Shown: positions 21,106 through 33,147 of the stretch, piece after piece | Position numbering within the stretch: position 1 is the stretch's first letter | How the letters are laid out: every line of letters starts with the position of its first letter | NCBI RefSeq assembly: GCF_014905175.1 | Contig: NC_057789.1 | Coordinates: forward strand, 23,680,555 to 23,744,554 | Direction: 5' to 3' | Source: Aphidius gifuensis | Taxonomy: Eukaryota; Arthropoda; Insecta; Hymenoptera; Braconidae | Length of the DNA: 64,000 bases | Notes under the pieces: model-generated | Seen by the model: only the letters and a program-made list of their open reading frames with translations | Databases searched by the model: none | What the model was told of the DNA's origin: nothing | Position numbers and translations under genes: made by a program

Positions 21106-21990
21106 TTAAGGAACTAAATTTAAATATATTTCACCCTAAAATTACAAATTTAATATTTGTAATTATCAAAAAATATCTATCATATTTTCATTCAATTGTT
21201 GAATTGATATTTCATTTGTTTAATAATAAATAAATAAATAAATTAGTTATTTTCAAAAACTCATCAATCAAAGTGAAAAATAAATGAAGGTCTCATATAT
21301 GACAATTATTGGGATTACGTTTATTATATCAACTTGTGATCTAAACAAAAAATTATAATTTATATTTTTTATTTATAAATGAGTTATAAAATTTAATAAT
21401 AATTTTTTTAATGTGTATTTTCAGATAAATTGAAAATTGAAATGTATTTTCAATTTCTCCCTTAGAATATAATTATAAAAAAATAAATGTAATATTAATC
21501 TTGATAACTGAAAAATAGCAACAATTTATTTAACAAACAATAGACAAACTATCGAAATAAACTTTATATTATTAAAAAACAATAGTAAACCTAATATTAA
21601 TATAATATGATTTGAAAAAGAAAAAATAATATCCATTTTTATTCATGTACTTTTCAATAATGAAGAAAAAAACAAAAAAAAAAAAAAGTTTTAATTTTTT
21701 TTTTTTATAATACCGAATGAAAATAATAAACTATAAAGTAACAAAAAAACAAAAAAATTTAAACAAAAAATTTTGAAAAATATTATAAAAACATTATAAA
21801 TTAATTTAATTTGAAAATCCTAAATTCAAAAATAAAAGTTATTAATTCTTTCAATACTTTCAATCATCCAACTCAAATGATGAAAGTTTTTTTTTTTTTT
21901 CTCCTGAAAGCTTAGCTAATAATATTTTTAATAATTTTTTTTTTCTGGCAGAAATAAACAGCGATGTAAAAGAATATATAAAGTGGAAAG
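21106..21990. other. Intergenic and 3' UTR of gene C
   Basis: Matches 35766-36690 base for base over long stretches (for example GGAACTAAATTTAAATATA), forming the left part of the 7.6-kb duplication. 21890-21990 is the array 3' UTR (AAAGCTTAG, TTTCTGGC.GAAATAAAC, AAGTGGAA). No gene seen. Confidence 0.55.
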
Positions 21991-24062
21991 TTAATAGAAA
22001 ATAATATCATAACCGGCATGTAAGCGAACGTACAACGTTTTGAGTAATAAATACAATTCTGATATTTCTTTACAAGGAACAGTGATGTATTGATGAAACT
22101 TGTCATTCATTCTACTCAAATCATCCTTAATTGCTAATAGGTTTTGGGAACCTCCATACAGGACGAGTTTCTGCAATACTAAGAGTTTCAGCATCATACA
22201 ATCCAATTTTCTTTTTATTCTTATCGGCATTGTCATACTCTTGAGAAAAAAAAAATAATAAAAATTGTTTTAAATATCAATAGCTTCAAGATCTTAAAGT
22301 TTTAAACAAGCAATAAAGTAAGTACCTGGTAGGATGGAAGAGAATCCATAGTTGACCAATTTCCAACACATGCTGTACATTCACAGAATAGAGGATCATT
22401 ACTGACATTCCCGAAACCAATATGACGTTCAGTTTTAGATACTGTATGATATGAACTAAAAATACTTTGGAGAATCTGAAAATAAATCCATAATTATTAT
22501 CAAAATATAAAAAAAAAAAACAAGTATAATATTTAAAGACATTAATATAAATACCGGTTCTCCTTGCTTGATTGGTTTGCAAGCAAAATACCCAACATTT
22601 GAATCCACATGAGTCCACTGGACATTAGGATCACAGCTTGGTTTTATTATCTTCAAAAGTGGTAACATGACACTCGACCACTCAAAATCATTCGATACCT
22701 GATGAATTTTGTTAAAAATATAATAATTATAATAAACAATTATTATTAAATTAATCATATACATACCAGGAGACCGCTGCGATAAACCATCATTATATAA
22801 CGAAATATTAATTCTCCCAAAATTAATAGTTTTTCATTTTTATATTCGATCAAATCTTTCACTGTCATTTTTTTATCAAATATATCTGTGTTGTGACCTA
22901 AAAATGCAACAATCAATACCACAAATGATGCAAATTCGAAAGTGAAATCAGTTGATGTTACTTTAAAATAATCAAGACGAAGAAAATTATCGATAGCATT
23001 AACATCAAGAATTCCATCAGTAAATACTAATTCTTTCTTTTCCATTGAGTCAATATTGTCAATTTTTTTCTTTAACTCAATTAGCCCACCAACTGAGTTC
23101 AGTGTTTTTAAAAAAAGTTTAACTGCTAATAAAAAACCTTGTGTAACTGTTACAAATTTTAAAAGTTGTCCTAATACTAAACATTCAGTATTATGATAAC
23201 TATCCCATGCTTTATTTTTACATAAATCAGAACAATATATGATAGCTGAACAATTATCACATGGTATACCAGCCCAAGTTTGACGACAACAATGCCAACA
23301 ACTTGTAAAACGTGAATCAAGAGTAGCTGCAAATGGCTCAGAAATGTAAATAAATTCACCAGATTTGATGTCTCTTGTTGCAACAATATGATGATTATTA
23401 TCATTTGTTTTTTTCAATTCAATTGCATCAGATGCACCAACTATTATTGCATTATCATTTTTTATTTCTGGTATAAATTTAATAATTTCACGTGGTTCTT
23501 CAAGATCATTGATCATCTTTGGATACTCTTTGATGATGTTGTATTTTGGATTATATTTTTTCAAGTCAGGAAGCCATTGCATTGCACTGGCCATTGAAAT
23601 ACTTGGTTCAAGTTCTGAGCTTGGTTTCAATGCTTTGAAACACAATGATTGACGTAAAAATAATTTTGTTTTTAATTTATCTGGATAGCCTGCTTTTAAT
23701 GAACGTTCAATGTCAAGAAGACAATCTTCATAGAGTCTTGCTTTGAACAATACAGCTGAACGATTTGCATATGCCAATGACAATTCTTTGGATCCACTTG
23801 GTGCAAAAGCAATACTCTTTGTGTATGCTTCAATTGATTTGCATAAATAATCTTCATTTTTTGCAGTAGTATATTCTTTGTTACCAACTTCCCTCCAGAT
23901 CATTGATTGACCAACTGTTTTATTAATGTTATCATGATTTGTTGTATAATATGGAGTTATAAAATTCCATGCCACTTTAAATTTATCTTCGAATGTTGTT
24001 TTATGTAAAAATTGTTGTTTAACAGCATTTGTTGACTCAGCAGGAGGCTTGATAAAATCCAT
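21991..24062 (-). CDS. SMYD4-like protein C, 612 aa
   Basis: Coding exons 24062-22767, 22698-22555, 22475-22326, 22239-21991. An in-frame ATG 15 bases further upstream lies in the intron, so MDFIKPPAES is taken as the start, as in genes F, L and M. MYND is complete (CWHCCRQTWAGIPC, DNC, YCSDLC, YHNTEC). The SET core reads KPSCDPNV and the post-SET motif CECTAC, so the zinc cysteines are kept while the SAM-contacting Asn and His are not. The second coding exon is short (48 codons, VSNDFEWSSV start). The closest relative is gene G, its partner in the segmental duplication. The last exon reads LVLYGGSQN where most copies read a LIQQGDPK-type stretch. Confidence 0.85.
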
Positions 24063-24317
24063 AACTGCAACAAACAATATTTTTCAATTATAAATAAATA
24101 ATCATCATTATCAATCAAAACAAAATAAGGTTATTCCTGATTGTATAAAGAAAGTATAATTTAGGCACACTATTCATCTCGAATAAATAATAATAATACT
24201 ATACAAAATAGAGTTATGTTTGATTGTTAACTTGTCAATAATATTCAAACAGTGTTAATAATTGATTGAAGAAAAAAAAAAAAATGAAAAAAAATAAATA
24301 ACAAACAAATAACTTAC

Positions 24318-24690
24318 TTGATCTTTGATTGTTTTTACTCAAGAAAACAAAACTATTGTTATATTGAAAATAAATAGATAATCACAACAAACTATTATTT
24401 TTATTGTTAATAATTTTTATTAATGTTCAATACAAATGTTAATTTTGATTTGTTGTTATTCAACTTGTTATAGACAAATTAAAATGACGATTGACAAAAA
24501 TTTTTTTTATTTACTGACGACGCACAAAATCGTCAACAAATCTCTCTGTTTATTTATGTTTACATTGATTTACATACATACGATACATAGATATTAGACG
24601 GACATCATGCGTTTTCCTCTCGAGCGATACTAGCGCCTTTGAGTCAATGTGTCTCTCTCCCTCTCTCATTTTCTCTCACTCTATTTTTAA
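24318..24690 (-). promoter_or_regulatory. 5' noncoding exon and CT-box promoter of gene C
   Basis: Donor at 24317 (AAGATCAA|GTAAGT); core TCGAGCGATACTAGCGCC at 24620-24637 followed by TCTCTCTCC and TTCTCTCACTCTATTTTT. Confidence 0.6.
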
Positions 24691-25694
24691 TGTAATAAAT
24701 TCAAATATAAAATTCAATGTATGAAAAGTTAGAAATTTACTCTAAAATTACAAATTGAATATTTAGAAAGAAATTCAACCGTATTTCAATTCAATTGATG
24801 AATTAATTTTTTATTCATGTCTAATAATGAATAAATTTATAAATAAGTTATTTGCAATTTTTATTATTTAAAGTAGAGAATAAAAAGAAAGTATTATCAA
24901 TGACAAGCATATTAGGATTACATTTGTATTATTTTGTGGCTTAAACAAAAAATTATAATTTACATTTTTTATTTATAAACAAATTCCAGACTTTAAAAGT
25001 GATTTTTTTTACCGTGTACTTTTAGATGAATTGAAAATTAAAATGTATTTTCAATTTGTCCCTTAAAATTTAATTATGATAAAATGAATTGATCATTTTT
25101 TTTATTAACTTTTAATGTTTAATTTTACATTCATTTTTTCATATAATTATTAACTGAAAATATCGACAATTTATTTAATAAGCAATAGATAAATTATCGA
25201 ACTAAATTTTTAATATTTAAAAACCAATGTTAAATTTAATATGCAATTTTAGAAAGATAAAAAAAAAATTATGGTTTTATTTCTGCGCAATATTGAATAA
25301 TAGAAAAGAGACAAAAAAAAAAAAAAAATGACAAGTTTTAATTATTTTTTTTTGTTATGATTTATGAATAACAATTAAAATTTATAAATTGAAAAGTAAA
25401 TATGAAAAAACCAAAAAATCTTTTAAATTTAAACTAAAAACAATTTAAGATTATCCAAAAACCTCATAAATTAATTGAAGTAAAAAATCTTGAATTGAAT
25501 AATAAAAGTTCGTAATTTTTAAAATTATTCAAATCATCTAACTGAATTCATTTAAATGATAAAAGTTTTTTTTTTTCACCCGAAAGCTTAGTTAATAATA
25601 TTTTCAATTGTTTATTTTTCTGGCTGAAATAACCGTCGATGTAAAAAAAATGTATTAAGTGGAATGTTGTTTTCTTTTTTGTGATGGAAAATAA
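24691..25694. other. Intergenic and 3' UTR of gene D
   Basis: Collinear with 39440-40418. No gene or remnant visible; 25560-25690 is the array 3' UTR (CCGAAAGCTTAG, TTTCTGGCTGAAATAA). Confidence 0.5.
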
Positions 25695-27777
25695 TTACTC
25701 GCAAATAGCTTGAGCAGTATGTAGTCGAGCGTACAAAGATTTGAGTAATATATACAATTTTGATATTTCCTTACAAGGAAAAGTGATGTATTGATGAAAG
25801 ATGTCATTCATGCTATTCAAATGATCCTTCATTGTTGATAAGTTTTGAGGATCTCCGCGGGTGATGTGATAACGCCACTCATCGAATGTCGATGCAATAT
25901 CATTCAATTTTTTCTGAATTTCTGCTGGCAATCTAATATTACAATCCTTGAAAAAAAAAAAAAAATAAACATAGTTTTAAATATCAATAACTGCAAGAAT
26001 CTAGAATTTTAAACAAGCAATGAAATAAATACCTGGTAGAATGGAAGATGTTTTATCGTTGGCCAATTTTCAACACATGCTCTACATTCACATATAAGAT
26101 CACTATTATTTCTTAATCCAAGAATACCAACATATCGTTTAGTTTTAGACACTGTATGATATGGACCGAATTTACACTCGAGAAGCTGAAAATAAATTCA
26201 TAATTATTATCAAAATACAAAAACATACAAGTATAATTATTCAAAGACATGTACCGGTTCTCCTTGCTTGATTGGTTTGACGGCAAAATATCCAATCTTT
26301 GAACCCACATGAATCCAATCAACATTAGAATCACAGCTTGGTTTTAATATCTTTGAAAATGGTAATACGACCGCTGACAATTCCACATTATTAACTAAGA
26401 ACTGATAAATTTTTTTAAAAATATAATAATTATTATTAACACGAAATTAGTAAACAATTATTAATAAATTAATTATGTACATACCGAGCTATAATTGCGA
26501 TTAACAATCATCATATGACGCAATAATAATTCTCCCATAATTAATAGTTTTTCATTCTCATATTGAATCAAATCATCCATTGTCATGTTTTCACCTAATA
26601 TATCTGTTTGTTGGCCAAGTATTGCAACAACCAATACCACAAATGATGCAAATTCAAAAGTACACTTAGTTGATGTTGCTTCAAAATAATCAAGATTAAG
26701 AAAATTATTGGTAATATTAACATCCAGAATTCCATTGATAAATATTCTGTCTTTATTTTTCATCGAGTCAATATTGTCAATTCTTCTTTTCAACTCAATT
26801 AGTCCACCTACTGTATTCAGTGTCTTGAAAAAGAGTTTGACTGTCAGATAATTTTGTGTAAACATATTTTTATATTTAACAAGGTGTCGTAAAACCAAAC
26901 ATTCAAGATTATGATAACCTCTCCATGCTTTTTTTTTACATAAATCAGAACAATATATGATAGTTGAACAATAATCACATGGTACACCAGCCCACGTTTG
27001 GCGACAACAATGCCAACAATTTGTAAAACATGAATCATCACTAAGAGCTGCTGCAAATGGCTCAGAAATGTGAATAAATTCACCAGTTTTAATGTCTCTT
27101 GTTGCAACAATATGTTGAATATTTTCACTATTTCTTTTCAATTCAATTGCATCAGATGCATCAACTATTATTGCATTTTCATTTTTTACTCTGGGTATAA
27201 ATTTAATAATTTCACGTGGTTCTTTAAGATTATTGATCATCTTTTGATTCTCTTTGGTAATGTCGTATGTTGAATGATATTTTTTCAAAAAAGGAAGCCA
27301 CCTGATTGCATTAGCCATTGAAATACTTGGTTCAAGTTCTGAGTTTGGTTTCAAGGCCTTGAAACACAATGATTGACGTAAAAATAATTTTGTTTTTAAT
27401 TTATCTGGATAGTCTGCGTTTAATGAACGCTCAATGTCAAGAAGACAATCTTCATAGAGTCTTGCCCTGAATAATACAGCTGAACGATTTGCATATGCCA
27501 ATGATAATTCTTTGGATCCAGTTGGTGCATGTGCAATACTCTTTGTGTATGCTTCAATTGATTTGAGTAAATAATCTTTATTTTCTGCATTAGTGTATTT
27601 TCTGTCACCAATTTCCCTCCAGTTTTTTGATATACTAACTGTTTTATCAATTTCATCATGATTTATGTCAATCATGAGATATGGAGCTAAAAAGATCCAT
27701 GCCATTTCAAATTTATCTTTAAATGTTGTCATTTGTGAATATTGTTGTGGACCATTTCTCATAGCATCATAACCCAT
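25695..27777 (-). CDS. SMYD4-like protein D, 614 aa
   Basis: Coding exons 27777-26485, 26401-26255, 26185-26033, 25946-25695. It belongs with gene H to a distinct subgroup: start MGYDAMRNG (H: MDSDAMKND), ISKNWREIGD before the TPR, SET core KPSCDSN instead of KPSCDPN, post-SET CECRAC, and a last exon beginning DCNIRLPAEIQKKL. MYND ligands are all present (CWHCCRQTWAGVPC, DYC, YCSDLC, YHNLEC). The donor of the second coding intron is GTACAT. Its 5' region is unlike that of the other genes and carries a 22-bp palindrome. Confidence 0.85.
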
Positions 27778-27928
27778 AACTGCAACAAACAGTTAATATA
27801 TTTTATAATAATCATATTCAAGAAAAATTTATTTTTGATTGTTATTATATGTCAATAATATGGAAACAATATTGATGATTCATTGAAATAACAAATGATA
27901 AAATAAATCACGTGAATGAAAGACTTAC

Positions 27929-28400
27929 TTGATCTTTGATGGTTTCTCCTTGAAAAATTAAAATTGAAAATTGCAACAAAATTTTATTTGTTGATGTTCA
28001 AACTGAGTCACTGAAACTGCTTGTTAATTTTTAATTGTCGGTCAACGTAATTAAAAATTGTAACTTGTCTTTTTTAATCACCCTGCTTTTATATATCTAA
28101 TATTTCTTTTAATATTACATTTAAAATAAATAATACAAATTTTTAATATTTAAAAAATTAAAATGACTTTATTGTGTTTATTGAGATTACGAATCGAATT
28201 ATTTTTAATATTTATACAAGACCAATAATTTTGCCAGTTTGTGATGTGGCACAGCTACGTCACCAATACAAAATTTTTCAATGAATTTACATACCCACAT
28301 TCATGTATGGTAGCCGGACTCGGAGTAACATTAGATTTATATTATATTTTATTTTACAAGTAACCACCACATTAATGTGGTGGTGGAAATCAAGAAAATA
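27929..28400 (-). promoter_or_regulatory. 5' exon and D/H-type promoter of gene D
   Basis: Donor at 27928 (AAGATCAA|GTAAGT). The CT-box core is absent. Instead there is GTCACTGAAA..TTGTCGGTCAAC at 28011-28045, GATGTGGCACAGCTACGTCACC at 28242-28263 (a CRE-like TACGTCA inside) and a perfect 22-bp palindrome at 28363-28384 built from ACCACCACATT and its complement. All are kept upstream of gene H. Confidence 0.55.
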
Positions 28401-29969
28401 TGCGTCGAAGCATTTTCACTCGTTTCGACTACCTTCTTTTATCTGTGTATTTTTGGTATACAATAGAAAAAAATAAACAAAATAATAAATTTCGATATTT
28501 CAATGAACACACCCAATACATAATAAATAAACATGAAATTATTTAACAATAAAATAAACATTAAAATATTTTAAAATCATAATAACAAATAGAAACTAAT
28601 ATTTATAAATTAAAAATCTTCCAATTATTTTGGAGAGAGAAATTTAATTTCATTTTACAATTTTACTAATTAAAGATACTTTATATAATTAAAATTTAAA
28701 ATAAGATTTTTTATAATAAAAAGATAATAACCATAATACCGTGTACAAATGAAGCTGAGGTCAAAGGTAGAAATATTGAAGACGTGGCATAAATCATTTA
28801 TAAACGAAAAGAAAAAATGTTTGTCTATTGTCCGAGCTGGGTTTTTTTTTTTATTTTAACGACAACTTCACGTCAAGTATAATGATATTTTATAGAGTAA
28901 AATTAGAAAATAATATTTCAATACGTTTAAATATTTTGACATGTCAAGACGTGCTTTTTTATTTTATCAAGTGCACTATGTCGCTGACTTTTTATTATTT
29001 TTTCTTTATTTATATTATTTTCGTATTGTCAAGAGTTTATTTAATTGTTGCTTTCAATCAGAAATAATCTAACGAATTTACAAAACTCAAAGATAATCAA
29101 TATTTTAATGATGTCTCAGCTACTACTGGTATGTTTAATTAAAAGAATTGTTTAAATATTTTATTTAAATAATTATATCAGTGGTAAATTTCGTCGTGTT
29201 TGGCAACATTTAGATAGATGAAATGTCGGAAAATATCATTTATATTCATTTGATAATTTTTTTTTATTCCTTAAATGAAAACTATAAAATAAAAAAAAAT
29301 AATAATATATATATAAATTCGCGATTAAAATTTACATTTATCGTAACATAAATTATTTAAAAAGTCTCCAGGTCCGTAGCAGTTTTTGGAAATTAAAAAT
29401 TCACACAAATTGCCAATTTTATTTTCAAATATCAATTACATTATTTTTTTTCTTGTTTTTGGGATTAGATTAAAAAAAATAATAAATAATAGTAAATGAT
29501 TTAAAAAGAAAAAAGAAACTTGTTTTATTTATGCGGTTGTGAATACTGGAAGAAAAAACGAAAAAAAAAAGAAGACAACTTTTAATTATTTATTTTTTAT
29601 GAATACCATTTGAAAATTCTTGAATTATAAACTAAATAAAAAAACCAAAAATTCCTTAAATTGAATAAAAAAAAATTTTAGAATAATCCAAAAACCTCAT
29701 GAATTAATTGAATTCAAAAATCAACTATAACAGTTATAAATATTTTAAATAATCTAAATTAGCCAAGTCAAATGATGAAATTTTTATTTGTTTTTGGAAA
29801 CACCTTTGGTACCTTGGAACTCAAGTCTCAATTAATAATGTTTTCAATTGTTTACTTTTTTTGTTATAAATGTATTAAAAATAAACATTGATGTTAGAAA
29901 ATATATGATATGAATATATGATATGAATTCTATAGAACTGTTGCTCTATTTTTTTTTTATAAAAAATAA
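28401..29969. other. Intergenic and 3' UTR of gene E
   Basis: 28401-28617 ends the segmental duplication. 28900-29140 matches 55860-56250 apart from the short element inserted there, and ends on the plus strand in a possible donor (CTG|GTATGT) at 29131 after a hydrophobic open frame; I cannot connect it to any gene. 29590-29960 is the shared 3' flank (TTTTTTATGAATACCAT) and 3' UTR of gene E. Confidence 0.4.
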
Positions 29970-32042
29970 TTACTCGTAAATATCGTAAGTAGTATGTAGC
30001 CGACTGTACAACATTTTGAGTAATATATACAATTGTGATATTTCTCCACAAGGGACAGTGATGTATTGATGAATCATGTCATTCATGCTATTCAACTCAT
30101 CCTTAATTGTTGATAACTTTTTAGTATTTCCCTGCTGGATAAGCTTCTGCCATTCTTTGAATTTTACGTTCAAGCAATTCAATTCTCTATTGATTGTTGT
30201 CGGTAATATAATTGCAAGACTCTTAAAAAAGAAAAAAAAAAGAAAAATAGTTTTAAATTTCAATAGCTTCAAGAATTAAAAGATTTAAACAAGCAATGAA
30301 ACAAATACCTTGTAGGATGGAAGATGTTCCATAGTTGGCCAATTTTCAACACATGCTTTACATGAACATAGTCCCAATTGTGAACACCGTTCAATTTTGG
30401 AAGCCGTATGATATGAATCAATAGTATTCGAAAGTAGCTGAAATAAACAAATAATTATCAAATACAAAAAAAAGATACGAGTATAATTATGTAAAGACAT
30501 CAATGAGTACCGGTTCTCCTTGCTTGATTGGTTTGCAAGCATAATATCCAACATTCGAACCAACATAAGTCGGGTTGACATTGGGATCACAGCTTGGTTT
30601 TATTATCTTCGAAAATGGTAGCATGGTTTTTGATAACACAGCAACACTATTACCAGGTTTTGTTTTTATCGTCTAATGAATTTTGTTCAAAAAATATAAT
30701 TATTATTATGAACACAAAAATAATTAACAATTATTAACGAATTAATTAAACGTACCACTTGGCTGCTGCGATAGACAATCATTATATAACGCAATATTAA
30801 CTCTCCCAAAATCAATATTTTTTCATTTTTATTTCCAATCAAATCTTTAGCTGTCATTTTTTTACCTAATATATCTGTTTTTTGACAAAGGATTGGTACA
30901 ATCGTTCTCACAAGAAATGCAAATTCAAAACTACAAGTATTTGATGTTGGTTTATAATAATCTAAAAGATGAAAATTATCAAACGTATTAACATTAAGAA
31001 TTCCATTGGTAAATATTAATTCTTTATTTTTCATCAAGTCGATATCGTCAATTTTTTTTTTTAATTCAATTAGCCCACCAACTGAGTTTAGTGTTTTAAA
31101 AAAAAGTTTTACTGGCAGAATATACACTGTAGTTAATTCGTCCTGTTGGAAAAATTCTCCCAATACTAAACATTCAATATTGTGATAACTATTCCATGCT
31201 TTTTTTTTACATATATCGGAACAATATATGATAGCTGAACAATTATCACATGGTATACCAGCCCAAGTTTGGCGACAACAATGCCAACAATTTGTAAAAC
31301 GTAGTTCATAACTAGGAGTTGTTGCAAATGGCTCAGTAATGTAAATAAATTCACCAGATTTGATGTCTCTCGTTGCAACAATATGTTGATTATTTTCTTC
31401 ATTTTTTTTCAATTCAATTGCATCAGATGCATCAACTATTATTGCATTATCATTTTTTATTTCTGGTATTAATTTAATAATTTCACGTGGTCTTTCAAGT
31501 TCATTGATCATCTTCTGATACTCTTTGGTGATGTCGTATTTTGGATTGTTCATTTTTAAATCAGGAAGCCATTGCATTGCATTAGCCATTGAAATACTTG
31601 GTTCAAGTTCTGAGTTTGGTTTCAATGCTCTGAAACACAATGATTGGCGTAAAAATAATTTTGTTTTTAATTTATCTGGATAGCCTGCCTTTAATGAACG
31701 TTCAATGTCAAGAAGACAATCTTTATAGAGTCTTGCTTTGAATAATACAGCTGAACGATTTGCATAAGCCAATGATAATTCACTGGATCCAACTGGTGCA
31801 AAAGCAATACTCTTGGTGTATGCTTCAATTGATTTGTGCAAATAATTTTCTTTTTTTGCAGCAGTAAATTCTTTGTTCCCAACTTTTTTCCAGAGTATTG
31901 AGTGACCAACTGTTTTTTTAGTTTTACCAGTATTCATGTTATTATATTGAGTTGTGTTATCCCATACCACTTTAAATTTATCTCTAAATGTTGTTTTTTG
32001 TGCATATTGACATCGAGCATTTTTCATAGCATTGGAATCCAT
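29970..32042 (-). CDS. SMYD4-like protein E, 609 aa
   Basis: Coding exons 32042-30756, 30672-30511, 30437-30309, 30221-29970. The acceptor before the ATG is GCAAG|TATGG, shifted by one base from the array norm; the in-frame ATG at 32066 is intronic. The second coding exon is the longest in the array (54 codons, TIKTKPGNSVAV start) and the third the shortest (43 codons), reading NTIDSYH where others read FG[PS]YH and CSCKAC for post-SET. The SET core is KPSCDPNV. MYND is complete (YCSDICKKKAWNSYHNIEC). The closest relative is the broken copy at 47769-49269. Confidence 0.84.
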
Positions 32043-32242
32043 ACTTGCAACAGAAAGTTTATACAATTTATATTTTTATTAATAAATAAACAATGATAAT
32101 AATCAATCAAAATTAAATTATCAGTATTATCTAATTGTACAAAATAGTCTTATTTTTGATTGTTGCTATGTCAACATTTATAAACAGTATTGATGTACCT
32201 AATACCTGTTAAAAAAATCAAAAACATGGATAAAAAACTTAC

Positions 32243-32459
32243 GTGATCTTTGATGATTTTTTCTCGTAAAATTAAAATACAAAATTCCAACTAAATTTTA
32301 TTTATTGATGTTTAAACTGTGTCACTGGAATCACATGTTAATTCTTCAATTGTCGGTCAACTTAATTAACGTTGAATTAAAAATAGATGATAAAAATAAA
32401 ATGACAATCACAAATCACAATAGAATAAAAAAATTTACACAACCTGTTACATAACCTCT
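32243..32459 (-). promoter_or_regulatory. 5' noncoding exon of gene E
   Basis: Donor at 32242 (AAGATCAC|GTAAGT). The GTGTCACTGGAATCACATG and TTGTCGGTCAACTT stretches at 32325-32361 are shared with genes D, H, I and the remnant at 55183. No CT-box core is visible next to it. Confidence 0.5.
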
Positions 32460-32790
32460 TGAATAAATAATAATAATCATAATATTGTACAAAATAAAGT
32501 TATATTTGATTGACAGAAAATCAATAATATTTAAATAATATATTAATAATTGATTAAAGAAAAAAATTGAAAAAATAAATGAGGAATGAAAAACTTACTT
32601 GATCTTGATTTTTTACGTATTTATTATTAAAACCAAAGTTGCAACAAAATTTTATTCTTGTTGATGTTTAGTACAAACGTTAATTATTAATTAATTTGTT
32701 AGTTAAAATAAAATGACAATCAGCTAAGCATAAAAAAAAGACAACCTGATTATGTACCACTGACGACGCACAAAAAACCCAAAAAACCGT
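32460..32790 (-). repeat. Orphan 5' exon and promoter copy
   Basis: Nearly the same as 20480-20795 upstream of gene B, including the splice donor at 32598 (AAGATCAA|GTAAGT), CCAAAGTTGCAACAAAATTT and the TTAGTACAAACGTTAATT stretch. No coding exon follows: the next sequence to the left is gene E's own 5' end, and to the right begins the 3' flank of gene F. It is a leftover of a deleted gene or a second promoter that could feed gene E. Confidence 0.7.
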
Positions 32791-33147
32791 TAACAAAATA
32801 AAAAAAGACAACTTTTGATTATTTAGTTTTTATAAATACCAATTGAAAAATTATAAATTATAAAGTAAACGAAAAAACCAAAAAATTCTTTAAATTTAAA
32901 CAAAAAATTTTTTTAAATATTCCAAAAACCTTATGAGTTAATTAGATTTGAAAATCTTAAATTCAATCATGAAAATTATTATTTTTTTAAATACTTTGAA
33001 TCATCCAACTCAAACGATACAGGTTTTTTTTCACCGGAAAGCTTAGTGAATAATATTTTCATTTGTTTATTTTTCTGGCTGAAATAAACATCGATGTAAA
33101 AAAATATATAAAGTGGAATGTTGCTTTTTCTTTGTGATGGCAAATAA
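32791..33147. other. 3' flank and UTR of gene F
   Basis: TTTTTATAAATACCAATTG at 32826 and the CGGAAAGCTTAGTG ... TTTCTGGCTGAAATAAAC stretch at 33040-33100, as behind the other array genes. Poly(A)-signal-like AATAAA occurs on the minus strand in this block. Confidence 0.5.

Larger units (their letters stand above)
21043..28617. repeat. Segmental duplication, copy 1 (genes C and D)
   Basis: From the promoter of gene B to upstream of gene D this stretch is collinear with 35697-43313, including gene order, intron positions and intergenic sequence. Start codons are 14,715 bp (C to G) and 14,718 bp (D to H) apart. Similarity stops at about 28617 (aaacaaatattt then unrelated). Confidence 0.75.

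Noticed and set aside
20813..21233. Plus-strand frames upstream of gene B with a hydrophobic run
   Set aside because: They lie in the promoter and intergenic part; the copy upstream of gene F does not preserve them.
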